A DNA stretch of 64,000 nt from JBFONV01 sp040779335 (GTDB lineage: Bacteria > Pseudomonadota > Gammaproteobacteria > Enterobacterales > Alteromonadaceae). Of this stretch, positions 16,317-25,700 are shown piece by piece. A program made the position numbers and the translations under genes. Position 1 is the stretch's first letter, and the number at the start of each line of letters is the position of its first letter. The DNA lies in the NCBI GenBank assembly GCA_040779335.1, contig JBFONV010000005.1:186001-250000 (forward strand). The letters run 5' to 3'. The notes beneath the pieces are model-generated. The model did no database searches and was not told where the DNA came from. It was given only the letters and a program-made list of their open reading frames with translations.

Positions 16317-17855
16317 TCAGTCCTCACGCGTTACTCGTAACACTTCTTCTAAAGTGGTGGTTCCTAACATGACTTTATCAAAACCATCACGTCGAATACT
16401 CGGTGTAGTTTTGCGGATATATTTTTCTATCGCTTGCTCACCTTTACCATTGTGAATAAGTTCACGCACTTTATCATCAACAGGCAGAAGTTCATGTATG
16501 CCGGTACGGCCTTTATAGCCTTTGAAATTGCATTCTGCGCAGCCAACCGCACGATAAATAGGCTGCTTATTGTCTGCTGGCAATCCTAATATATTCAGTT
16601 CTTCTTCATCAGGTAAATGAGTTGCTCGACAATGAGGGCATAAAGTTCTGACCAGTCGCTGTGCTAACACGCCCAGCAAACTCGACGATAAAAGAAAAGG
16701 CTCTACACCCATATCTTCCATACGTGTTATTGCGCCTGCGGCAGTATTGGTATGTAAGGTAGATAACACCAAATGACCAGTCAAACTTGCTTGCACGGCT
16801 ATTTGCGCGGTTTCTAAATCTCGTATTTCACCAACCATCACTACATCAGGATCTTGACGTAAAATAGCACGTAAACCGCGAGCAAAGGTCATATCTACTT
16901 TATTATTTACTTGCGTTTGACCAATACCCTCAATCGCATATTCAATAGGATCTTCAACGGTTAGGATATTACGTTCTTTATAATCAATTTGGCTTAAGCC
17001 TGCGTATAACGTGGTACTTTTACCCGAGCCAGTAGGGCCGGTAACTAAGATAATACCATGAGGTTTATCAATTAATTGGGCAAACTTAACACGGTTGTTT
17101 TCGGTCATACCTAAATCTTGTAAATCAAGGCGTGCAGAGTGTTTGTCTAACAAACGAAGTACTACTCGTTCACCATGCCCGGTTGGCATAGTAGAGACAC
17201 GAACATCAACGGCACGTCCCCCAATACGTAGCGAAATACGGCCATCTTGGGGAATACGTTTTTCAGCAATATCAAGTTTTGCCATAACTTTGATACGTGA
17301 AACCAGCAATGACGCTAATTTGCGATTCGGTTTCAATACTTCACGTAAAACACCGTCGACACGAAAACGAATTTGTAAGGCATTTTCAAAGGTTTCAATA
17401 TGGATATCTGACGCATTTTCTTTAATGGCTTCACTTAACATGGCATTAATCAATTTAATGATTGGCGCATCGTCTTCGTTTTCTAGCAAATCTTCACTTT
17501 CGACCATTTCATCGGCCAGTGAATATAAATCGACTTCGTTGCCAATGTCTTCCATCATCTGCTTGGCTTCTGAAGAGTCACGCTGGTAAGCCACAGTTAA
17601 TAGCTGCTCAAAGCCATCCGGCGTTTGATATTCAAAACGAAACGGAGCGCGTAAAATACGACGCACTTCCTGCACTATATCCAAGTCGACATCGGGTAAA
17701 CAATATAAAACAAAACCGTCATCATCACTGTTGATTAGCACGCTATGACGTTTGGCAAACCCGAATGATAGGCTATGTTCAGCCACTTCATTTTCATCTA
17801 TCACTATATTTTCAAGCGATACCTGCAGCTCATTTTCGATATCAGTGCTATTCAT
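16317..17855 (-). CDS. gspE: Type II secretion ATPase GspE
   Basis: 512 residues. It has an N-terminal GspL-binding domain, Walker A GPTGSGKST (273-281), an Asp box, Walker B MVGEIRD and a His box (LSTLHTN). A C-terminal four-cysteine zinc module (CPHC, then CAEC about 40 residues later) is typical of GspE. It is the cytoplasmic hexameric motor of the secretion system. The ATG overlaps the gspD stop by one base. The length is usual for the family. Confidence 0.96.
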   Translation of the reverse strand: MNSTDIENELQVSLENIVIDENEVAEHSLSFGFAKRHSVLINSDDDGFVLYCLPDVDLDIVQEVRRILRAPFRFEYQTPDGFEQLLTVAYQRDSSEAKQMMEDIGNEVDLYSLADEMVESEDLLENEDDAPIIKLINAMLSEAIKENASDIHIETFENALQIRFRVDGVLREVLKPNRKLASLLVSRIKVMAKLDIAEKRIPQDGRISLRIGGRAVDVRVSTMPTGHGERVVLRLLDKHSARLDLQDLGMTENNRVKFAQLIDKPHGIILVTGPTGSGKSTTLYAGLSQIDYKERNILTVEDPIEYAIEGIGQTQVNNKVDMTFARGLRAILRQDPDVVMVGEIRDLETAQIAVQASLTGHLVLSTLHTNTAAGAITRMEDMGVEPFLLSSSLLGVLAQRLVRTLCPHCRATHLPDEEELNILGLPADNKQPIYRAVGCAECNFKGYKGRTGIHELLPVDDKVRELIHNGKGEQAIEKYIRKTTPSIRRDGFDKVMLGTTTLEEVLRVTRED

Positions 17856-19948
17856 TATTCTTGATCTTTTACTTCTGCTGCTGATTTAGACTTATCGGTT
17901 TTCTTCATATACTCATCAAAAGACGGTGGTAATGATAACTTGTCATTCCATTCAGGCATCAGCGGCAACTTCTCATCAGACATTAATGATAAACCTTCTT
18001 CTCTTTTGCGCAATTCGTCAGCTCGAATATAGTTATATTTTTCTTTACTGATTTGATTCATCAAACTGCCATCACGAATAATAGTCGGACGTAAAAATAC
18101 CATTAAATTGCGCTTTCTCTTGGTATTACTGGTTGACTTAAACAAATTCCCTAAAATAGGAATATCACCTAAGAACGGTACTTTTTGCACACTTTCTTGC
18201 ACATCTTCATCAATTAAACCACCTAAAATAACGGTTGCGCCATTATCAGCCATTACCGTGGTTTTAATTTCTCTTTTGTTAATAGAGATATCGACTCCCG
18301 TTGAGCCACTGACCGATGAAACTTCTTGCTCAATCGTTAGCTGAACACCTGCTCCCTCATTAACTTGCGGGGTTACCCGTAATTTAATACCAACCTCTTG
18401 ACGATCCACAGTCTGAAATGGATTGGCATTATTACTGCCCGTCGCTGAGCCAGTAATAATAGGCACTTCTTGACCGACGATAAAGTAGGCTTCTTCATTA
18501 TCGAGAGTCGTAATACTCGGGGTTGCTAGAATATTAGAGTTAGTGTCTGAGCTGACCGCTTGAATAATGGCGCCCCAGTCATTATCCATGATACCAAACA
18601 TCATGCCATTCACTGAACCGAGTACTTGCGCCAGTAAGCTATAATCACCTTTGGTGTCAGGTTGATCAGGGTTAACGGTTACCGCTCCACTTTCAGATGT
18701 AACTGTTGAGCCTTTTGTACCCGGTGTAGATTTTGCTGCTTCTGCCGCAGCGGCTACAGAACTTATTGATGCAGGGCCATTAGTAAATTGGGTAAAGCCG
18801 CCTTGTTCATTGTACCACTGCACCCCTAAGTTAACGCCGTCACTTTCAAACACTTCAACAATAATCGCTTCAACCAATACTTGCGCGCGCCGAACATCTA
18901 ATTGACGAATCACAGACTCTAATGAACGTAACATGTCTGGTTCGGCGGTAATAACTAGTGCATTAGTCGATTCATGGGCGTCAATACTGACATTTCTTTT
19001 TTGATTTTTGCGAGAAGAAGTTTGGCTAGTGCTGCCTTCAGCTTCAATGGATTCACTGACCCCTTCCAATACCTTTACTAAATCTTCCGCTTTAGAATAT
19101 TTAAGATAATAAACTCGGGTATTACCATTGCTTTCTAATTCACTATCTAAGCGTTGCACTAAACGAGCAACCCGCTCGCGGGCTTGTCTTTCACCACTAA
19201 CAATAACGCTATTAGTGCGATCGTCAGCCACTATTTTCGGGATCAAGAATGTTGGCGTGCCCGCCTTTCCTTGAGCATCTTTATTCATAGTTTCAATAAT
19301 ACGGACCATTTCACTGGCGGAGGCATATTTTAAATTAATGATCTGTACGTCTTGATCGCCCGCCTTATCAACCCGTTCAATTATTTGCACTAAGCGATTA
19401 ACAACTGCGGCAGTACCAGTAAGCATAATGACGTTTGCTGGATCATAGTTAACCACATTGCCACCGCCGGCTTGATCAGAGAGTTGGCGCAGCAACGGTA
19501 CCAGTTCACGCACAGTAACGTTTTTAACTTCAACCACTCGGGTAACCATTTGGTCACCAACACCAGGTTTTTCATCACCAACCACTGGAATAGAGGAGGT
19601 TTTTGCATCTTTATTACGGATAATTTTTATAACATTATTATCCATTTCTACTGCAGCAAAACCGTAAACGTCTAAAACGTTGAGAAAAAACTGATAATAT
19701 TGCTCTTCGGTTAATAAGTCATAACTACGAACATTCACTTTTCCACGTACGTTAGGATCAGCGATCATAGTTTTCTTCAAATTTTTACCGACAATATTCA
19801 CAAACTCTGTAATTTCAGTGCCTTTAAAATTTGGCGAGTATTCGGCGGCGTTAATGTTTGTCGTTATCAAGACACCATTAATAATAGTTGCAGCACTTGC
19901 TGCTACTACTAAACGTTTCAACCACGGTGCGCGGCTTTTATTGCGCAT
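17855..19948 (-). CDS. gspD: Type II secretion secretin GspD
   Basis: 697 residues from the ATG at 19948, chosen because an AGGA ribosome site lies 8 bp upstream. An ATG 15 bp earlier (19963) is the alternative. A signal peptide ends near INAAEYS. Then come N0 (FKGTEITEFVNIVGK), three N1-N3 domains and a C-terminal secretin barrel with VPFLGDIPILGNLFKS. The N3 domain has a Ser/Gln-rich loop (STSQTSS). GspD forms the outer membrane channel for folded exoproteins. No pilotin gene is adjacent. Confidence 0.95.
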   Translation of the reverse strand: MRNKSRAPWLKRLVVAASAATIINGVLITTNINAAEYSPNFKGTEITEFVNIVGKNLKKTMIADPNVRGKVNVRSYDLLTEEQYYQFFLNVLDVYGFAAVEMDNNVIKIIRNKDAKTSSIPVVGDEKPGVGDQMVTRVVEVKNVTVRELVPLLRQLSDQAGGGNVVNYDPANVIMLTGTAAVVNRLVQIIERVDKAGDQDVQIINLKYASASEMVRIIETMNKDAQGKAGTPTFLIPKIVADDRTNSVIVSGERQARERVARLVQRLDSELESNGNTRVYYLKYSKAEDLVKVLEGVSESIEAEGSTSQTSSRKNQKRNVSIDAHESTNALVITAEPDMLRSLESVIRQLDVRRAQVLVEAIIVEVFESDGVNLGVQWYNEQGGFTQFTNGPASISSVAAAAEAAKSTPGTKGSTVTSESGAVTVNPDQPDTKGDYSLLAQVLGSVNGMMFGIMDNDWGAIIQAVSSDTNSNILATPSITTLDNEEAYFIVGQEVPIITGSATGSNNANPFQTVDRQEVGIKLRVTPQVNEGAGVQLTIEQEVSSVSGSTGVDISINKREIKTTVMADNGATVILGGLIDEDVQESVQKVPFLGDIPILGNLFKSTSNTKRKRNLMVFLRPTIIRDGSLMNQISKEKYNYIRADELRKREEGLSLMSDEKLPLMPEWNDKLSLPPSFDEYMKKTDKSKSAAEVKDQE

Positions 19949-19977
19949 GAAAAAAATCCTCATAACTCATATTCTTC

Positions 19978-20919
19978 TTATTCGTTGATACTAAAAAGTA
20001 TTTCTGTCATATCACCGTCGCGGTCCAGCAACAATGAAACTTCTTGTTCTTCTCTTAATGCTTTTAAGGCTTGTGCCGCTTCGCTAGGGTTGGTTAAGTC
20101 CAAACCATTCATTTGTATGGCGACATCACCAGACTTTAAACCTGCAGACTGAAAAAACTCTGCTTTTTTACCCGGCATAAGTCGATAGCCGACAATACTG
20201 CCATTTTCTCTTTTCGGCGATATTTTTAAATAATCGGTAATTTTAGCCGGATCCTCATTAATATCGTTCTTCAACTGGGTCACATTATCAGTTAAGACTT
20301 TATTGTCTCGTTGATCCACTAAATTTTTCCTGCCTCGCGAAGATTCATCATTTTTAGTCGGATTAGCTGATTTAACTTCGCGTGAAGGCTTGGTCGTTAT
20401 TTTTTCATATTTAAAGCCATCAAGCATTAAGGTTTCTAGACGCCCTGATTGCTTGATCAATACTCGATCATTAAATACTTTCTCTAAACTTGCCCGCGTC
20501 CCCGTTATTGTGTCACCGATACCATAGGTTTCTTGGTTACCGCCATTTTCTATCACTGCCGCTGAAATATTTGCATTAGTACTGGCGACAACGCCAGACA
20601 GCGTCAAATTTAATCGTGTTTCAGGCGCATCTTGCACTTCAATAGCCTTCACTACTGGTTTTTCATTGTATTTACCAAAGAGATTCAATGCTTTCAATGC
20701 ACTTAAATTAAGTGCTTGTTGCTGCTGTTGGTCACGTTCGCTTGTTGTCGTGACATTGCCAATAGTTGCGGTAGGTTCTTCAAGTAACAACCAGGTCAGC
20801 TGAGATCCCTGATATGCAATATATCCCAACAAGATGATACTTATCACTTTGGCAATTTTCTGCTGAGGTAATTTACTCATCATTTCAAGGAGTGATGTTA
20901 GGTTATTTGGTAGCGACAT
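19978..20919 (-). CDS. gspC: Type II secretion protein GspC
   Basis: 313 residues. It has a short cytoplasmic start, one membrane span (about 24-46), a homology region (LNLTLSGVVAS and ENGGNQETYGIGD) and a C-terminal PDZ domain (MPGKKAEFFQSAGLKSGD). GspC links the inner membrane platform to the secretin and may gate or select substrates. It is the first gene of the operon; a promoter candidate lies about 55-80 bp upstream. It is divergent from hslR. Confidence 0.94.
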   Translation of the reverse strand: MSLPNNLTSLLEMMSKLPQQKIAKVISIILLGYIAYQGSQLTWLLLEEPTATIGNVTTTSERDQQQQQALNLSALKALNLFGKYNEKPVVKAIEVQDAPETRLNLTLSGVVASTNANISAAVIENGGNQETYGIGDTITGTRASLEKVFNDRVLIKQSGRLETLMLDGFKYEKITTKPSREVKSANPTKNDESSRGRKNLVDQRDNKVLTDNVTQLKNDINEDPAKITDYLKISPKRENGSIVGYRLMPGKKAEFFQSAGLKSGDVAIQMNGLDLTNPSEAAQALKALREEQEVSLLLDRDGDMTEILFSINE

Positions 20920-20971
20920 ATATTTTTTTATAATTCTTAATTTTCACAAAATGACATAAAATAGCTAATGG

Positions 20972-21000
20972 ATGATACTTGACCTAGACGGAAGCAACAA
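20972..21000 (-). promoter_or_regulatory. Sigma-70-type promoter of the gspC-N operon
   Basis: On the minus strand, TTGTTG (21000-20995) and TATCAT (20977-20972) are separated by exactly 17 bp. The predicted start near 20965 gives a leader of about 45 nt before gspC. Consensus match only. Confidence 0.45.
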
Positions 21001-21094
21001 GAGCAGTTTATTAACTAATTGTTTACACTTAATGACAACCTAGCGATTTTCTAACTCTTATGATAACTTGCGCGCAAATTTTACGAGGAAATTC

Positions 21095-21508
21095 ATGACA
21101 TCTAAAGGTGAGAAAGCAAATGCAGAGATTAGTTCCGCTCGTTTAGATAAATGGCTTTGGGCGGCACGATTTTATAAAACTCGCGCAATTGCCAAACAAA
21201 TGATCGATGGTGGAAAAGTCTTTTATAACGGTCAACGAAGTAAATCAGGTAAGGCTGTTGCTATTGGCGACCTGATTAAAATACGTCAGGGCTTTGAAGA
21301 AAAAGAAGTGCTGGTCATCGCTTTAGCCGATAAACGACGAGATGCAAGCTTTGCTCAAACATTGTATGAAGAAACCGAGAGTAGTCTAACTACCCGTGAA
21401 AAAAATTCAATCGCCCGCAAACAAGGCATACTATTGAGCCCAGCGAGTGAATCTAAACCAGATAAAAAACAACGCCGACAAATTCGGCAATTAAAAGAAA
21501 GGATATAA
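21095..21508 (+). CDS. hslR: Ribosome-associated heat shock protein Hsp15 (HslR)
   Basis: 137 residues from the ATG at 21095, with an ACGAGGAA ribosome site upstream; an in-frame TTG at 21068 is less likely. The S4 RNA-binding domain (ARLDKWLWAARFYKTR, then GGKVFYNGQRSKSG) is followed by a basic tail. Hsp15 binds 50S subunits carrying stalled nascent chains and helps recycle them. The hslR-hslO pair and their closeness to pckA match the E. coli order. Confidence 0.95.
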   Translation: MTSKGEKANAEISSARLDKWLWAARFYKTRAIAKQMIDGGKVFYNGQRSKSGKAVAIGDLIKIRQGFEEKEVLVIALADKRRDASFAQTLYEETESSLTTREKNSIARKQGILLSPASESKPDKKQRRQIRQLKERI

Positions 21509-21514
21509 TGACTA

Positions 21515-22375
21515 ATGGCTAATTTCGATGTCTTAAATCGCTACTTATTTGAAGGCTTACACGCACGTGGCGAATTGGTTCAACTTGATGAAAGTTATCA
21601 ACAAATCATTAGCAATCACAATTATCCAGATGGCGTTAAAGCACTTATTGGCGAATTAATGGCTGCCACCTGTTTACTGACCGCAACGTTAAAATTCGAA
21701 GGTGAAATAGCCGTACAACTTCAAGGTGATGGCCCGTTAAGCTACGCGGTTATTAATGGTGATGATAAACAAAATATGCGCGGCATTGCTCGCTTAGCAG
21801 AACAAACCGATGCTCACGGCGTTAAAAATTTAATCGGTAAAGGGAATATGGTCATCACCATCCGTCCTGCAAAGGGTGAACCTTATCAAGGTATAGTAGC
21901 GTTAGAAAAAGACAGTATTGCCCAGTGCTTAGAGCACTATTTTGAAGTTTCTGAACAAATTCCTACCAAAATTTGGTTGTTTACCGACACCACGAAAAAT
22001 TTGGTTGCAGGAAGTTTAATTCAACTATTACCAGACAGTGAAGACAAAGAGAAACAACAAGCCGATTTTGAACACTTGTGTCAGCTAACCAATACCATTA
22101 AATCTGAAGAAATTTTTTCGTTAGACGCAAACGAACTACTACACCGTTTATATCATCAAGAAACAGTACGCTTGTTTGAACCACAAAAAGTATCACACCT
22201 TTGTGGGTGTTCAGAAGAAAAGTGCTTAAGAGCGATAGCTCAAATAGAACCAAGTGAACTTAAAGCCATTATTGCTGAAAAAGGTAACGTCAGCATGACA
22301 TGTGATTATTGCTTAACAACATATACCTTTGATGAACAACAACTTGCTAGTTTTATCAATGAAACAAAACATTAA
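21515..22375 (+). CDS. hslO: Redox-regulated chaperone Hsp33 (HslO)
   Basis: 286 residues. The C-terminal redox switch is present: CGC (in LCGCSEE) and CDYC (in MTCDYCLTT), four zinc-binding cysteines that form disulfides on oxidation and activate the holdase. The N-terminal domain has the family's GDGPLSYAVING segment. It starts 6 bp after the hslR stop and is clearly co-transcribed. A strong hairpin terminator follows. Confidence 0.96.
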   Translation: MANFDVLNRYLFEGLHARGELVQLDESYQQIISNHNYPDGVKALIGELMAATCLLTATLKFEGEIAVQLQGDGPLSYAVINGDDKQNMRGIARLAEQTDAHGVKNLIGKGNMVITIRPAKGEPYQGIVALEKDSIAQCLEHYFEVSEQIPTKIWLFTDTTKNLVAGSLIQLLPDSEDKEKQQADFEHLCQLTNTIKSEEIFSLDANELLHRLYHQETVRLFEPQKVSHLCGCSEEKCLRAIAQIEPSELKAIIAEKGNVSMTCDYCLTTYTFDEQQLASFINETKH

Positions 22376-22421
22376 GTGTTGCTTGGCGCTATAAATTCAC
22401 TGATAGCATTGCTATGAATCT

Positions 22422-22456
22422 AAGTAAAAAGCACAATATTGACGTGCTTTTTACTT
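22422..22456 (+). terminator. Terminator hairpin of hslR-hslO
   Basis: AAGTAAAAAGCAC (22422-22434) pairs perfectly with GTGCTTTTTACTT (22444-22456) around a 9-nt loop. The T-rich 3' arm fits intrinsic termination. The rest of the 381-bp gap up to 22756 holds a small inverted repeat ATGCA/TGCAT (22636-22651); I see no gene or clear promoter in it. Confidence 0.75.
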
Positions 22457-22756
22457 ATTGACGAAAAAATACATTATCCATAATTTCAAGAACTTAAATC
22501 ATTCTTGTTTTTATTTTCACCTAATAATTCACCGAACTGCCAGCATATATTTACAACTTAACTATAATCTTTTAACTGCATCACTCAATATTGTTTACAT
22601 TAATTTTACAAATATGTTAAAACATGTATCAGTGGATGCATATTCGTGCATTTCATTTACAAAGAAATATCGAATGGAAGTCTTCTTAAGCTCCCCCTTA
22701 ACGTAGTTCGATTAAAAATTAAAACACCACATAGAAGTGGATAGTGGAGGTAATTC

Positions 22757-25700
22757 GTGAAAAATAAGGTAGCAATCGCCGTCTCAGCGGCGCTCATGTC
22801 AGTCGCTACGTTGCACACAGCTGTCGCTATGGAAAAAGCAGTTTATACTGTTGATTCATTAAAAGCAGTTCAAGCAACATCTATTAATAAAGACAATTCC
22901 TATAGTACTAAAAGAAGTGGTAAAATCCGCTTAGAAAAAGGACTAGGAAATGACAAGTACACTTACATCGTTCGGTTAAAAGATCAACCGATTGCGACAT
23001 ACGATGGCAGCATACAAGGTTTAGCAGCAACTAACCCACAAATAGCAAAAGAATCTCTATTTCGTGCCTTAGCTAAAAGCGATATGTCTTCACAGCAAAT
23101 CCGTAAAGAATTGCGCTTAGACTTAAAGTCTGCTGAAGCACAAGCTTACGGCAATTTCCTTGAAACTAAGCATCAATCATTTTTACAAAAAGCTAACGCT
23201 AAATTAGGTAACAGCCTAGATGTTATCTATAAGTATAAAAATGCCTTTAACGGTATGGCGGTTAGCTTAACGCAAGCTGAAGCTGCGAAATTAGCCAATT
23301 TATCAGATGTTGCCTTTGTTGAACGTGAACGTTTAGAGCAAATGGAAACAGATACTGGACCGATTCATATTGGTGCCACTCAAGTGTGGGAAGGCGAAGG
23401 TCAGTCTGCAACTAACATGGGTGAAGGCGTTATCATCGGTGTAATTGATAGTGGTGTAAATACAGATCACCCATCTTTTGCTGATATTGGCGGCGACGGC
23501 TATGATCACACGAACCCTTGGGGAGCTGGTAACTATGGTGGCGACTGCGCTACTGATTACGCTGAGTTGTGTAATGATAAATTAATCGGTGTATACAGCT
23601 ATGCATCAGTTACAGACAATTACCAGGACGCGGCAGTATTTGGCGATAATCCACCACCAGCAAATGGTGAAGATTACGGCGGACACGGCTCACATACTGC
23701 GAGTACTGCTGGCGGTAACATTTTGTTTGATGTTCCTATGGTTGATCCAGAAGTAGGTGAAGAAGAAGGTGACGGTGTCAACTCCACTGGCTTCATGTTC
23801 GGTCAAATATCCGGCGTAGCTCCACATGCTAACATCGTTTCTTACCAAATTTGTAATCCAGGTAATACAGGCGATACATACTCAGGTTGCCCTGGCGCTG
23901 CAATTTTAGCAGCCCTTGAAGACGCGGTAGCTGATGGTGTAGATATCCTTAACTACTCTATTAGTGGCGGTGGTAACCCTTGGGATAGCTCGACAGAACA
24001 AGGTTTCTTAGCGGCTCAACAAGCAGGTATATTTGCTGCAGTTTCAGCGGGTAACTCAGGTCCTGAAGCAAACACTACATCTAAAAATGCTCCATGGTAT
24101 ACAGTGGTAGGCGCTTCGACACATGGCCGAGAAGTTGCATTTGAGAAAGAAATTGGTACTTTCACTGGTGGTGATACTGAATTAGCTCCATTGGAAGGCA
24201 AGAGTGCTTCGGGTGGCATTACTGCAAGTATTGTGTGGGCTGGTGATTATGAAAATCCTAACGACCCTGATGGCGATCCTGCACAATGTTTACAATCATT
24301 CCCTGAAGGAACTTTCGATGGTGAAATCGTCGTTTGTGATCGTGGCGCAATTGCTCGTGTTCAAAAAGCGATTAACGTTGCTAACGGTGGCGCTGGTGGC
24401 TACGTATTAGCAAATATTGATGGCGGTTCAAATTCTATTGCCAATGATGTTTACGTTGTACCAGGTATTCATATTAATGCTGAAAACGGTAATATGCTGC
24501 GTGAATGGTTAGCAAGTGGCGAAGGCCATAGTGCAACTATTACTGCTGCAGAAGGTGAACTAGTTATCGGTCAAGCTGACGATATGGCAGACTTCTCTTC
24601 TCGTGGCTCAAACAACACAGTACCTGATGTGATGACTCCATCGGTAACAGCTCCTGGCGTATCTATTTACGCTGCATACGCGGATCAAAATTTTGGTCAC
24701 GATGTAAATGGCCCTGCTCCTGCCGATTTTGCCTTCTTACAAGGTACATCAATGTCTAGTCCTCACGTGGCTGGTGCTGGTGCTGTATTGAGATCTTCAC
24801 ATCCAACATGGACTGCAGATCAAATACGTTCAGCATTGATGCTTACAGCGACTCAAGATGTACGTAAAGAAGACGGCGCAACTGCTGCTGATGCGTTTGA
24901 CATGGGTACAGGTAGTATTCGTGTAAATCTAGCCGATAAAACTGGCTTAGTAATGAATGAAACTGCGGCTAACTATTCTGCTGCAAACCCTGCAGAAGGT
25001 GGTGATCCTAAAACGCTGAACGTACCATCAGTAACCAATGCTAACTGTGTTGGTGCTTGTAGCTGGACCCGTAAAGTTACAGCAACAATGGACGGTAGTT
25101 GGACTGCTGAAGGTATTAACATTTCTGATGGTTTAGAAATTACAGTTTCTCCAGCAAGCTTTGATTTAGCTGCAGGTGAAAGCCAAGAGTTAACGATTGA
25201 AGTTGATGCGATTCAAGCAGAAAGTAATGTTTGGTCATTTGGTCATGTTGTTTTAACATCAGCTTCACATCCTACTGCTAGATTACCAGTTAACGTGGTT
25301 GCGTCTAACGGTAATATTCCTGATGAGATGAATTTTGATTCGCATCGTGATATGGACAGCTTCTTAATTGAAGATGTTATGGCAGTTGAAATCACTGATT
25401 TTACAGCTCGTTCATATGGATTAACTAAAGCAAATCAAGCTGATTTAGCTCTTCCTGTTGATAGTGCCAATGGTTCTGTATATGACGACTTAGAAGACGG
25501 TTTGAATATTAGTATGGTTACCGTGCCAGCTGACGCAAAACGTTTTGTTGCTGAAGTATTGAGCTCTGATTCACCTGATTTAGATATGTTTGTTGGTATC
25601 GATTCAAATGGTGACGGCATTCCTCAACAAGAAGAAGAGATTGCTCGTAGCGCAAGTGGTACTGCACTAGAAAAAGTTGACTTAATGTCGCCTGATGCTG

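Noticed and set aside
17095..17734. 164- and 90-codon plus-strand ORFs opposite gspE
   Set aside because: Antisense reading of a strongly conserved gene; Ser/Arg-rich composition typical of shadow frames.
22458..22706. 82-codon ORF between hslO and the protease gene
   Set aside because: No ribosome site, odd Tyr/Asn/Ile-rich composition, starts right after the hslO terminator; probably noncoding.
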